Positions 23,290-35,661 are shown, counted from the first letter of the stretch. The stretch: DNA of 64,000 nucleotides from Pegoplata infirma (GCA_963921195.1 OY992536.1:286397530-286461529); one strand, 5' to 3'. Program-made: numbers and translations. The notes: generated by a model from the sequence alone, not told the origin.

Positions 23290-24600
23290 ATTATTAGACT
23301 AGCTATACCCGGTCCGCGTTGCTGGACCTAAGAAAAAAACTGTTTTATATTGCATCTTAATGTAAATATAGTGTCGGACAAAATTAAAGCACGGGTCAGG
23401 GTCCAGCTATTCACCTTTGGTTCTACCCTCGGTTAGCACTATCTATAGGAAATCTCAAGAAAATCGGTTGACATCAGTTTTGTTGTTATTGTGTAATTAC
23501 GAAAGAGGAGGAAATAACGTTTTATTTATGAAAAACGGGAGTGACACTTTATACACTTTTGCCGAATCGCACTCTACATATGACCTACTGTTCCCGTTCG
23601 GTTAGTAGTGACAGATTCGGCTTATCCGTTTTTACGTGATTTCAAAACAGGCAGATATAACGGTTAGTATAAAACAAAGGGGCGTGGCAATTTACGCCTC
23701 TTTGTTCAGTAGTGGTCAGTATAGTACAAAGGGCATTGCAACTTTGATCACTTTTTCCAATAACGATCTTATAATGCCTACATATGCACTGTATGTATTT
23801 AAAATGTCAAGAGAATCGGTTCAGCTGTTTTTGCGTGATTGCGAAACAGGCAGGCAACGTCCAGTATAGTACAAAGGGGCGTGGCATTTTACGCCCCTTT
23901 TTCCAATCGTAGTATAACATGGCCTTTTACGCCCATTTGTCCGATCACGCTCTTATTTGGCACACAGTTAGTACTTGGTTAGTACTATCGTTGGTTTAAA
24001 TTTCATCAAAATCGGTCCAGCCGTTTTTTATGTATAGGTGTCATTAGTGGTGCAATGTAAAAATTGGATTTTGCCCACCCCTCCGCCCACTGGCAATAAA
24101 GCATGGCATTTTACGCCCATTTGTCCGATCACGCTCTAATTTTGCATATAGTTAGTACTTGGTTAGTACTATCTTTGATTTAAATTTCATCAAAATCGGT
24201 TCATCCGTTTTTTATATATAGATGTCATTAGTGGTGCAATGTAAAAATTCGATTTTGCCCATCCGCCCACACACAAAAAATTAAAAATCTGATTGCACAG
24301 TGTTACTCCCTTGGCTATTTTGAATATTCCCTGAAAATTTCATCAACATCGGTCTAGCCATTTTCGCGTCCATAGGGAACATACATATAGCCGTTTTTTG
24401 CATTATTGAAATAACTTTCAATTCAATACATAGTTGCATGGCATTTTACGCCACTTTGTCCGATAGCTCTCAAATTCGGCACATAGTGAGTACTCAGTTA
24501 GTACTATCTTTGATATAAATTTCATCAAAATCGGTTCATCCGTTTTTTATATATAGATGTCATTAGTGGAGGAATGCAAAAAAAAAGTTATTTCTTTTAA
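23290..24600. repeat. Tandem and interspersed cluster of GGCATTTTACGCCC / AAAATCGGTT repeats
   Basis: Opens with CTAGCTATACCCGGTCCGCG. Then come three long copies of one cassette with GGC(C/A)TTTTACGCC at about 23916, 24105 and 24439. Each is followed by TTTGTCCGAT, TTAGTACT(T/C)(G/A)GTTAGTACT, TTTCATCAAAATCGGT and GATGTCATTAGTGG (GGTGTCATTAGTGG in the first). Shorter copies of the AGGGGCGTGGCA head occur at 23678 and 23876. Spacing is about 190 then 330 bp. Small forward frames here are repeat translations. Confidence 0.75.
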
Positions 24601-26575
24601 AATAACTTTACTGATTACTTTTTAAAATAACCTACAAACAGTTAATGACATAATTTTCTTAGTGTACTTTAAAGGCCCCTGGTGGTGCCCTTATTGGACA
24701 TGTAGGATCCAGTTTCCAAACTTAAGCTCAAAATTACTTCAGCTATGACTGGTATGAATTTTGCTGCAATCGGTCCAGTACCTATTTACTGAATAGCCAA
24801 ATTATTAATATAAACCACTGGACACCGTTGCGTGTGATTGTTATTTAAAGGCAATTAAAATATTAATCATTCGCCACTAATACAGTTTTCAAGCATTTAT
24901 TATTATAATTATAGTAAAAGTGGCCTAACTTCAAATACGTGTAAAAAAAATTTAGCTCTGAACTAGAAAAAAGCCTTGAGGGGTTTGTTATGGAATGTGT
25001 CAACTTTCATTTGCTTTTGGTTTGATCCCATTCCGATTTTGGGTGTTGCACTGTGTAATTTAAAATAAATTTACAATTTGTGTCGTGCCAAAATCGGGTT
25101 TTACTGACAATTCGTATGAAAAGTGTCGAGCCGTGATGGTTGTTCATTCTCAAATTGTGAATATCTATATTCAGTGCAATCCATAAATTGCTTATTTATT
25201 CCAAAACCTGTCGATTCTGTCCCACTGTGCCCTGTGACACTGACAGTGTCTAAATGTGGTTTCGGCTTTTAGGATTTTAGTTTTGTCATTTTTATTTTTG
25301 TTGCTAAGGTCATCCACATTTATTATCAAATTTGCATGTAATTGTTTTGTTGTTCGACAACAAAAACAAAAATTGTTACAATTTAATTTAATTGATATGA
25401 AATGTGTATGAACCAAAAAAAAAAACATTTTTATTATTTCTAAAAGATTTATGATTGATAAAGTTAAAGTTAACATTTGTAGTGTGATTTTGTCAATATT
25501 TATTGAAGGTATTATTAGTTTGAGGATTTATTGATAACATAGTGAAATGTTATGATTGATATCAGACAAATTTTCTAAATCAGAGTTGGAAAGCAATATT
25601 ATTATTGAATTAAATAGACCAGTTTGGACTGGCTTTAAACTAGACAGTGGCTTACACCTTAAATCGAGCAATGGACTTGGAAAGATTTGAAAAAATAACT
25701 TTTCAAAAACATCTATAAATAATTTCAATTTCCAGAACGATCCATGCAGCGCATAAATTATTTATTCAATCTGGGTGATGTCAAGCTTAAGTTAGAGCAT
25801 TGATATATCGCCTACGCAGCAATTTTTAGATATAACATAATTTGATAAAAGTAATAAATATTGTTAACTTTTCCTTTAATGAATTCATATTTATTGCACG
25901 ATTTCATGTTTGAGCCACTGCAGTTAGGGGGAGATCACAATCGTTATTTAAAAATATTTTGATTTGGATATATTTTACGAGCACGATAAGAAATCGTAGC
26001 TTGATTCCACTAAATAGTGATCGATCTTCCATAATCTCCTCTTATTTGCAACCTGTAGTTTAAACAGACAGTTTAACCTGGTCAAGCAAACAAAAATATA
26101 TAAACAGATCGATTCAAATATAAATAATACCCTCTTTCCAAAAAAACCCCTATTGCAGTGTATAATTAAATCACATTCATCATATTAAAGTGACAGTTTA
26201 AATCTTTAACACCTTGACTATTTTTAAATTACCTTTTTTTTTTGATGAATACAAATACTTTAGTTACTTTCAAATGTAGGGATTACAAAAAAAATAGAAA
26301 AAACAAAAAGAAGATGTACCATCTAATGTGACAATTGCAACAAGAAGTTAACAAAAAACAGACAAAACAGTAAAGACACTTTTATTAAAAAACATAAGTC
26401 TTTTTTTCTTTTACAACAACTACTTACAACAAAAGAGGTTAAAAACAATAAATCATAATTTTCCTTATCTAAGAACAAAAGAATATGAAATGAAGAAAAA
26501 TATAAAAAGAATTGTGAAATACAAAAGACAAACATCATGAAAATATGCATTTTATAAATATTAAGGATAGAACTT
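24601..26575. other. AT-rich non-coding DNA
   Basis: No gene or clear repeat. Contains GTGACACTGACAGTGTC near 25233 (partly palindromic). The minus frames at 25192, 25528 and 26323 are hydrophobic or Lys-rich chance frames without family features. Confidence 0.4.
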
Positions 26576-26579
26576 TTTT

Positions 26580-29500
26580 AAGGATAATTATAAAAAAAAT
26601 TAAAATTTTCTGTTATCGATAACTATAGAATTTTCTACAAAACATTTTCTGTTATCGATTCATCCATAACTCTTAATTTTCCAATAGAAAATTTTCTTGC
26701 ATTGACAACTAAGAATTTTCTATATAAAATTGTCAGTTATCGATGTATCGATAACTATATAATTTCATATCGAAAACTTTTTATAATACATAACAATAGA
26801 ATTTTCTATAAAAAATTTTCTGTGTTTGATACATGTATCGATTATTATAGAATTTTCTATACAAAATTTTCTGGTAATGGTATATCGTTAACCACAGAAT
26901 TTTAGGAAATTTGCTGTTATCGATAACTATAGAAATTTACATAGAACATTTTCTGTATGCTTTTCCGTTTTCGATTTATCAATCAGGGAAAATTTTCTGC
27001 TATCAAAAAATCGATAACTATAGAAAAAAAATGCTGTTATCGATAACTATTTAATTTTTTATAGAAAATTGTCTGTCTGCTATTCAGTTTTCGATATATC
27101 GATCAACCAACATTTTCTTTTATCAATAAATCGATAACTATGGAGAAAGATTTCTGCTATCGATATATCGATAAGTATTTCATTTTTATAGAACATTTTC
27201 TGTTTTCGATATATCAATCAACGAAAATTTTCTATTATCAATAAATCGATAATTACAGAGAAAAATTTCTGTTATCAATATATCGATAACTATTGAATTT
27301 ATATAGAAAATTTTCTGTCTGATATTCTGTTTTGACTATATCGATCAGCTAACATTTTCTTTTATCAATAAATCGATAACTATGGAGACAAATTTCTGTT
27401 ATCGATATATCGATAAGTATTTAATTTTTATAGAACATTTTCTGTATGCTTTTCTGTTTTCGGTATATCAATCAACGAAAATTTTTTGTTATTAATAAAT
27501 CGACAACTATAGAAAGAATTTTCTGTTATCGATATATCGATTACTATTTAATTTTTAAAGAAAATTTTCTTTATGTTTTTCTGTTTTCGATATATCAATC
27601 AACGAAAAGTTTCTGTTATTAATAAATCGATAACTATAGAAAAAATTTTCTGTTATCGATATATCGATTAGTATTTAATATTTATAGAAAATTTTCTGTA
27701 TGCTTTTCTGTTTTCGATATCTCCAACGAAAATTTTCTGATCGATAACTGTACAAAGAATTTTCTGTTATCGATAACTAAAGAATTTTCAATTGAAAATT
27801 TTCGGAAGTCTATGCATCGATAACTATAGATTCTTCTATAAAAAATTTTCTGTTATCGATATATAGATAACTATAGAATTTTCTGTTATCCATAACTATG
27901 AAATATTCTATTAAAAATTTTATGTTATGGATGAATCAAATAGAATTTAGATATAGAATTTTCTATAGAACTTTTTCTGTTATCGACATATTGATAACTT
28001 TAGAATTTTCTAAAGAAAACTTTCCATTATCGACAGCTATGAAGTTTTCAGCAGAAAATTTTCTGTTTTCATATTTCGATAACTATAGAATTTTCAGCAG
28101 AAAATTTTCTGTTACCAATATTTTGATAGCTATAAAATTGTCAACAGAAAATTTTCTGTTATCGTTATATCGATAGTTATAGAATTTTAAAACAAAATTT
28201 TTGGTTATCGATTTAGCAATAACTTTAGAAATTTTAACAGATAATAACGATAACTGTAGAATTTCTGGGACGATTCTGTTATTGATATATCGATATCTAT
28301 AGGATTTTTTTCAAGTGTTTTCTGTTAACGATAAGTATTGAATTTTTTAGAGAATATTTTTCTTTATCGATATATCGATAAATGTGGAATTTTTAACAAA
28401 CAATTATCTGCTATTGATAATTAATGAATTTTCAGCAGAAAATATTCTGTTATCGATTAATCGATAACTATAGGATTTTAACACACAATTTTCTGTTATC
28501 CATAATAAAATATTTTCTGTTATCGATAGCTTTTGAATTTTTTTGTAGAAATTTTTTTGTCATACGTATATTGATAACTAATGAGAATTTCTGTTTTAGA
28601 TAACTATAGAAGTACCTGTAGAAAGTTTTCTGTTTTTGATATATCGATAGCTAAAGAACTTCAATTTTACAATTTTCTTAAGAACATTTTCAATTATCGA
28701 TACATCGATAACTATAATTTTTTTTGCCACGTCACAGCGATAACTATAGAATTTTCTGTAGAAAATTTTCTGTTACGAATAAATCAATAACTATAGATTT
28801 TTATTCAGAAAATTTTCGATATCCATAGAATTTTTTATAGAATATTCACAGTTATTAATGTATAGATAGCTATACAATTTTTTACAGAAAATGTTCTGTT
28901 GAAAAATTTATTCTTATCGATACATTAATAACTGTAAAGGCTTCGACACAATTTCGGAGTACTCTGTGCTACAGAGTACCATCTCTTAAAAAAGAGACGA
29001 CATCATACAAAAAATGTGTAAGTGTGAAAGAGAAAGGAACAAAATCCACTCTCTGGCTCAGAGTACTCCGTCATTGTGAATTCAGCTTAAGTCTTCTATA
29101 GAAAATTCTATGGATAAATCGATAACTATAGAATTTTGTATCGTAAATTTTCTGATATCGATACATTGATAGCTACCGAATTTTCTATAGAAATTTTTGT
29201 TTATATCGATAAATATAGAATTTCTATTCTAAATTTTCTGTTATCGATAATTATAGTATTCTCTATTAAAAATTTTCTGTTATCTATAGAATATTTTCTG
29301 TTATCTATAGAAAATTTTCTGTTATCGATATATCGATTGCTTTAGAATTTTCTTAAAAAAAATTTTCTTTTACCGATAACTATAGAATTTTCTTTAGAAA
29401 CTTTTCTGCTACATATCAAAAATTATAGAATTTGTTTTCACCAAATATTCCGTTATCGATGTATCGATAACTATAGAATTTTCTTCAAAAAAATTTTGTG

Positions 29501-30780
29501 TTATCGATATATTGATAACTATTGAAATTTCTTTAGACAATTTTCTGTTATCGATAACTATAGAATTTTCTATAGAAAATTTTCTGTAATCGATTTATCG
29601 ATAACTAAAGAATTTTCTTTAGAAAATGTTTGTTTATCGATATATCGATAGTTATAGAATTCTTTGTGGAACATTTTCTATTATCGATAACTATAGAATT
29701 TTTTTTTAGAAAATTTTCTCTTATCAATATATCGATAACTTTTCAATTTTCTATAGAAAATTTTCTGTTATCGATATATCGATAGCTATAGAATTTTCTA
29801 TAGAAAGTTTTCTGTTATCGATGTATCGATAATTATAGAATTTTTTATAGCAAAATTTTCTCTTACCGATATATCGATAACTATAGAATTCTCTATAGAA
29901 AATTTTCTGTTTTCGATATATCGATAACTATTGAATTTTCCATAGAAAATTTTCTGTTATCAATATATCAATAACTATAGAATATATCAATAACTATAGA
30001 ACAGAAAATTTTCTGTTATCGATATCAATAGAGTGTTTTTAGAAAATTTTCTGTTATCGATGCATCGAAAATTTTCTGTTATCGATTTATACATAAACTT
30101 AAACTGCTCTATAGAAAATTTTCTATTATCGATAATTATAGAATTTTATTTGAAAATGTTCCTTTATCGAAATATCGATAACTATACAATTTTCTATGGA
30201 GGTTTTTCTGTTATCGATATATCTCTATAGAAATTTTTCTGTTGTCGATATATCGATAACTATACAATTTTCTATAGAAAATTTTCTGTTATCGATATAT
30301 CGATAACTATAAAACTTTTTTCAGAAAAATTTCTGTTATCTATAGATTTTTTTTATAAAATTTTCGGTTATCGATGCATGGATAATTTTCTGTTATCGAT
30401 TTATCCACAAACCTAAACTGGTCTATAGAAAATTTTCTATTATCGATAATTATAGGATCAAATTTGAAAAAGTTCCTTTATCGAAATATCTATAATTATA
30501 GAATTTTCTATAGAGGTTTTTCTGTTATCGATATATCTATAGATTTTTCTATAAAAAATTGTCTGTTATCGAGAACTATTGAATTATCTTTAAAAATGTT
30601 CTGTTATCGATATATCGACAACTTTAGAATTTGCTATAGAAAATTTTCTGTTTTCGATATATCGATAACTATAAAATATTTTATTGATAAATTTCTTAGC
30701 AAAAAAATCGATAACTATGGAATTTTGTTGTTAAAAATTTCTGTTATCTAAATTTTTTATTGAAAAATGTCTGTCATTCC
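26580..30780. repeat. 47-bp double-palindrome satellite (TATCGATA), array 1
   Basis: Tandem array of a 47-bp unit. In a clean unit (for example 29768-29814) it is built from the palindrome TTATCGATATATCGATAA, the join CTATAG, the palindrome AAATTTTCTATAGAAAATTT, and a CTG spacer before the next TTATCG. Many units have lost or gained bases, and the left third is more degraded (units drop the AATTTTC half or duplicate it). Nearly all CpG in the array lies in TATCGATA, the core recognised in flies by DREF and overlapping the BEAF-32 CGATA core. A 150-bp element interrupts it at 28938-29087. Short frames across the array (26702, 27898, 29136, 30033, 30464) are repeat translations. Confidence 0.93.
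28938..29087. mobile_element. 150-bp TIR element inside satellite array 1, TAA target duplication
   Basis: Interrupts the satellite. Left end AGGCTTCGACACAAT, complement of the right end AGCTGAATTCACAAT, and then both arms carry CGGAGTACTCTG. TAA flanks both sides (28935-28937, 29088-29090). Non-coding, foldback-like. TWA-target (Harbinger-type) by inference. Confidence 0.75.
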
Positions 30781-30877
30781 GTTTTCTTCTTGTAATTTAG
30801 TGTTTTTATATTTGTTTAAATATTCCTGACAATGAAATCTAACAAATTCCAAAACACACGTTGGCTAACAATAAGTG

Positions 30878-31694
30878 CACTCAAAAAATTATGTCATTAA
30901 CTGTTTGTAGTTTATTTAAAAAGTTTTCCGTTTAGTCGTTTTTAAAAGAAAAAACATTTGTTTGATGTTCAGTTTTTATTAATGACTACTTCAGTCCTTT
31001 GTTTCAAAAATAACACACTAAAAAATAAAGACTTTCATTAACATTTAATTTTTAAAGTCATTTATTTTTGTTCTGTAAGTAAAAACTACTGATTATTCTT
31101 TTGATTTTTAATGATTTGTGTAAGTAATTTTTTTTTAAATTGTTGGTATTTTTTAATGAAATATCATTAGTTTTTACTTACACAAATCAGTTATTTTTTT
31201 GTAGAAAAAAAAAAAAATCAAAAAATTATTTATAGAAATATAAAAACATGTTTGTATCAAGTGACTTTGGCACGATGGGTAGAGTGTCTGGCCAGAATGT
31301 AGTTGATTGCGGGATCGATTCCCCAAAAATTTTATTAAAAATTTTTAAAAAAATATTTCAATAAAAAATTATAAAAAATTACCTACGAAATCATTAATTT
31401 TTATTGTTTTCGTAGGTTATTTTTTTGAAATTTGTTGGTAAAAATAACAGAACTATCATTAATTTTTAATGTTTTCGTTGGTTATTTTTTTCGAATTTGT
31501 TGGTAAAAAAGAGTGAAAAAAACGTAATTTTTTAATGTTTAATGTTATTTATTTTAGAAAATTTTGTCAACCGTAAAAAATAAATGTTGATGTTTTTAAA
31601 ACAAATGAATAATTACTGGGATGGTTTTCAATTGTTTATTCACTGGTTTTAAGTGTGTTTTTCATTTGTTTTTGCCTACAAAATATTTTGAGTG
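30878..31694. mobile_element. CACTCAAAA-ended TIR element, 0.8 kb
   Basis: Left CACTCAAAAAATTATGTCAT, right complement CACTCAAAATATTTTGTAGG. The interior has repeated TTAATGACT / AGTCATTAA and TTTTCG(T)AGGTTATTTTTTT(C/G) words in both orientations. It contains a tRNA-like patch at 31263-31325. No protein-coding capacity. Same end family as 19214-20626 and 43633-44417. Confidence 0.62.
31263..31325 (+). other. tRNA-like patch with A- and B-box resemblance
   Basis: TGGCACGATGGGT (31268-31280) resembles a pol III A box. GCGGGATCGATTCCC (31309-31323) resembles a tRNA T-arm/B box, with GGATCGATTCC one base from the GGTTCGANTCC consensus. Spacing is about 30 bases, as in tRNA genes. It sits in an A/T-rich TIR element and no full cloverleaf could be drawn, so it is more likely a decayed tRNA-derived segment than a working tRNA. 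Confidence 0.4.
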
Positions 31695-33238
31695 TATTGC
31701 AAAATGACCAGCATAAATAAATTAAAAACAGAAAAATCATTTTCTTGACCTCGATCTAGAATAAACCTACTCAAAATATGTTATCGATAAATATAGAATT
31801 TTTCTATTCAAACTTTTGCTACTAAAGAGTTTTCTTTAAAAATTTTGGTATCACAGAATCTGAGATTTTATCTTTACGAAAATTATCTCAGAGTCTGATT
31901 TTAGAGTCGATTTCTGTACAAAAAATGGGTCATTCAGTGAGATTTTTTCTATAACAAATGTGTCACAGAATCTGAAACCTGCTCTATAAGAAAATTGTTT
32001 TAGAATATAATTCCAAAGGAATGTTCCTTTTGTAGGAAAAATGTTATACCCCTATTATTCATACAACACAAATCACACTCATAATTTCATATTTATTAAA
32101 AACCAAAGACGTAAAAGATTAAAATGATTTTTTTTTAAGATAAAATTAATAATAAACAGATAAATAACAAATCTTTATATAAAAAAAATAATATTTAATA
32201 ACATCCAAAAAAGGTTAAATTTAAAATTCTAAGAAAAATTATTAAATTTTTATTGTAAGTTTTAATTTTTTCTTAAAGTAACATTTACAAAAATTTTACA
32301 ATCCTCATAAAAATGAATTAATTATAAAGTTTTTATATTTTTTTTATAGATCTGTGGTCATTTTACACATGGAAAAAAACGAAGGCATTTAAATATTTAT
32401 TGTCACATAAAAGTCGAGGAAAATGCAATTTTAATTTGATACTAAAATACGCGACAGAGAATTTTGTTAATTTTTATTTAGTTTATTATATTTATTTTTA
32501 TGATTGTTATTTTTCCGTGTGTTGTAAAATCCTTTTTTATGGCTTTTATAACGAACTATTAAGACCATTTCAAGTAGTTCATGCTAAATGTATGTGGTCA
32601 TTGCGTATGATGATTTTTGGTTAGTCATACAGAGATGGGAAAATACGCTATACGATGTTTTATAAGAGATGGAAAGTTACAACATACGAGTACATTTGTT
32701 TTATAAGATTTTAACCATGTTAGAAAAAATACATTTTCACGAAATAATATAAAACAGCACGGATTTTAGTAAATATGAAATTAATAATTTACTTTTCATT
32801 TTAAATTTTGTGTAACAAGTCTAAAAAATCACAAAAACAAGTTAGAAAAATACACTTTAAAATGTTTTTTAATTTATAGATTTTATTAGGGTTTTTCACA
32901 CAAAATTTTAATATATAAGTAAAACCACGAAATAATATAAAACAACGCTAGTTTTAGTAAATATATAATTAATCAATTACATTTAATTTTAAATTTCGAA
33001 CAAAAAGTCTTAAAAAAATCCGAAAATAAATTTAAGTTTGCTGTTTTTTATTTGTCTAAATTTTGTGCGTTAACCACAGAAAAAACAGAAGAGACTCGAC
33101 AGGTGTCAAAAACAACAAAATTTAATGAAATTTTTTTTAAAAAAACTATGAAATCTAATGAATCAAATTTTATAAAATTTGTTTCCAACATGTATGATAT
33201 TTTAAAAAGCTCATGAATTTCTTCATTGCACACAGGGC
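31695..33238. other. AT-rich non-coding DNA with satellite scraps and a small tandem duplication
   Basis: 31780-31800 holds an isolated satellite scrap (GTTATCGATAAATATAGAA). 31830-31990 has loose TCAGAGTCTGA / CACAGAATCTGA words. 32738-32832 is duplicated at 32926-33020 (offset 188; CACGAAATAATATAAAACA, TTTTAGTAAATAT). No gene; small Lys/Phe-rich frames are ignored. Confidence 0.45.
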
Positions 33239-33241
33239 CAG

Positions 33242-33607
33242 CATGATCCAATTCCGGCCAAAAGTCTTAATCGTTGTTGGATCCGTCTGAAAATGTGCTT
33301 CTAGAGGAATTCGAGGTCACTGATTTCAAAATTTAGCTAAAAACCAAAAAAAATCAAAATGGCGAATCCAATATGGCGGACAATTTTTTTAAAAATTGTC
33401 CGATTGAACTCAAATCTTGTTTTTGCATGACTTGGAATTACTGAATAAGAATTGTTACTCCAAATTTTGAAAAACAAAATGGCGGACTAAATATGCTACT
33501 TAAAATTTAAAGAATGATCCAACTCCGGCCAAAAGTCTTTATCGTTGTTGGATCCGACTGAAAATGTGCTTCTACAGTATTTCGGGGTCGCTGATTTCAA
33601 AATTTAA
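33242..33607. repeat. Tandem 271-bp repeat with ATGGCGG words, units 1 and 2a
   Basis: ATGATCCAA(T/C)TCCGGCCAAAAG recurs at 33243 and 33514. Both are followed by TGTTGGATCCG, GAAAATGTGCTTCTA and TGATTTCAAAATTTA. Unit 1 goes on to ATGGCGAATCCAATATGGCG and ends with AAAATGGCGGACTAAATATG. Unit 2 is cut after CTAAAAAC by the hAT-like element and resumes at 39037. Confidence 0.8.
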
Positions 33608-33615
33608 CTAAAAAC
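33608..33615. repeat. 8-bp target duplication CTAAAAAC, left
   Basis: CTAAAAAC, repeated exactly at 39029-39036. The two copies flank a 5.4-kb element with 17-bp TIRs, and the flanks rejoin to match unit 1 of the neighbouring tandem repeat (CTAAAAACCAAAAAAAATC). Confidence 0.88.
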
Positions 33616-34008
33616 CAAGGATGGGTACCAATTCGATAAAAGTATTGGTATTGGTATTGGTTTTTAAAATTATATTAGTATTGGTATAGGTATTGGTTTT
33701 CATTTTTTGTTGAATTGGTATAGGTTTCGGTATTGGTTTTGAATTATTTAGGTATTGGGTATTGGTATTGGTTTTAGCCTCGAATTGGTATCGGTTTTTA
33801 ATAAGTATTGGTATTTATCTTATATCGGTTTTGGTATTTGTATGCAAAAGGTTTTGTCGTTAATATTAATTTATTTAACGTACGTCGTCCTTCTGTCCGC
33901 CACACAGTGCACACTGGGGCGTGATGGTAGGTTTTTTGGCCAAAAGTCTCTACAGGTCGTAAATGTTAACCGATCTGTTTGAAATTCAGAAATTAAGCCT
34001 ATATTAAG

Positions 34009-34491
34009 GTAATTAATAAGTGCCTTGAAAGTTTTTGAAATCGGACCTACAAGGAAACTATTTCAGGGTGGACACTTTATTTTTAATCAAATTCACAGAT
34101 GTTATAGATGAATCAAATGAAGAGACACTTGTCTTTTGTTTATGTATTTGAATTAGAGATGGTCTGTGGTCCCGTTATTTGCGTGACTCAAAAAACCACG
34201 TGATTAAGGCGTGAGCGATTTTTATTTAAATCACGTGATTATTGAGCGATTTTCATTTAAATTAAGTGACTATATTAGGGTAGGTTAACCTAACGTAACC
34301 TAGGGTAATAAATAAGTGCCTTGAAACTTTTTAGATTCAGACCTACAAGGAAATTTTTTCAAGGGTGGACACTTCATTTTAATTAAAATTTACAGATGTT
34401 ATAGATTAAACAAATGAAGAGACACTTGTCTCTTGTTTATGTATTTGAATTGGAGATAGTCGCTGGTCCCGTGATTTGCGTGACTCAAAAA
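34009..34491. repeat. 296-bp tandem duplication
   Basis: Unit 1 (34009-34194) and unit 2 (34305-34491) share AATAAGTGCCTTGAAA, GACCTACAAGGAAA, CAGATGTTATAGAT, GAAGAGACACTTGTC and ATTTGCGTGACTCAAAAAA at a constant offset of 296. A short GGTAGGTTAACCTAACGTAA patch (34280-34299) lies between. Confidence 0.8.
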
Positions 34492-34559
34492 AGTGATTTT
34501 CATTTAAATCACGTGATGTTGAGTTGAAAAATTCTAAGTGAGTGTCTAGAGAGTAGGTC

Positions 34560-35060
34560 GAATTTTTTTTTTTTTGAAAAACCCCTTTAAAAAAAATAAA
34601 TAAAAAAAAAATTGTGGAAACCTCATTTTTAAACTCATCGTTATCAAAAGTTCTACGCCCTTTCAAAAAACTGTCTGGGCCAGAATTATGCTTTCTATCC
34701 CAACTTTCTATCCCAACTTTCGCTTGTGTCCGTTTTCAAAAATGGAATTAAAATAAATTTTATAAAAAAATAAAATTTATAAAAAAATTCGATTTTTTTT
34801 TTTTTGAAAACTCCCTTCTAAAAACTCATCGTTATAGAAAGTTCCACGCCCTTTCAAAAAACTGTTTGGACCAGGATTATCCTTTTTATCCATACTTTAC
34901 AAAAAATTTGCCCGCTTGTGCCAGTCAACACAAATTGAAATGCCAAAAATTAAAAAAAAAATAAAAAAATTTTTGTGAAAACCCTCTTTTTTAAACTCGT
35001 CGTAATCAAAAGTACCACACTACTTCAAATCGGTTTTTTGTGTATTCGGGTTTCATTTTA
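34560..35060. repeat. Three-copy repeat with AACTCATCGTTAT / CCCTTTCAAAAAACTGT
   Basis: Heads at about 34633, 34825 and 34995 (AACTC(A/G)TCGT(T/A)AT, then AAAGT(T/A)C(T/C)AC). The first two continue with GCCCTTTCAAAAAACTGT. Spacing is 192 and about 170 bp. Each is preceded by a TTTTTTTTTGAAAA-type tract. Non-coding. Confidence 0.65.
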
Positions 35061-35061
35061 T

Positions 35062-35653
35062 CCAGTATTAATATAGAAATAAATATGTTTGTACTTTTGG
35101 AAAAACTTAAAAATTGTTAATTCATAAAATTAATTTATTCAATTATAAAATGCTCATTTTAACAACTTTAGATTTGTTCATCTCCCTTTATATTAATATT
35201 TTAAACGCAGACGAAAAAACGGGAAAAAGGGGCAGGTCAGTCTTAATGCTAGTAAACCAATGAAGATTTTGGCGTCCTAAGTTTTGGATTATGTCGCGGA
35301 ACATTTTGGAAAAACTATTCAAAATTGAACAATTTTAAAAAATTTAAATAAAAAAAATTAAAAAATCACAAAAAACAGAATCAAGAACTGTCCATACCCA
35401 TTTACAAGTTGTACATCCTTTTGTCTTAATAATGTATAAATTTGTTAGCTTTTTTGATAACGGTATATGGAGATTTAAACATAAATATTTTATTTTTCAT
35501 TGATCATTCCAAGAGAATGGCTGTACCTATTTTTACAAAAATTACAGACAATGTGGCTTCAAGTCATACTTAATACAATAGAGCATTCACTTTTTCTAAT
35601 TTTTTTTATCAATTGTAAATAGTTTTTTTAGGCATTTGTGCCTTTTCATTGGC
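35062..35653. other. Non-coding interior of the 5.4-kb hAT-like element
   Basis: A/T-rich, with no recognisable protein and no repeat pair beyond scattered poly-A/T. This is where transposase coding would be expected if the element were autonomous. I see only stops in all frames. Confidence 0.4.
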
Positions 35654-35661
35654 ATTAGTAC

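Noticed and set aside
26702..30751. Series of frames with repeating peptide words (YRKFSVIDISI-like)
   Set aside because: They translate the 47-bp satellite. The unit is not a multiple of three and stops recur, so no repeat protein is encoded.
26580..30780. CRISPR-like array
   Set aside because: Repeats are contiguous, palindromic and without unique spacers; the window is eukaryotic.
31263..31325. Functional tRNA gene
   Set aside because: No seven-base acceptor stem pairing or anticodon arm could be drawn, and it lies inside a TIR element.
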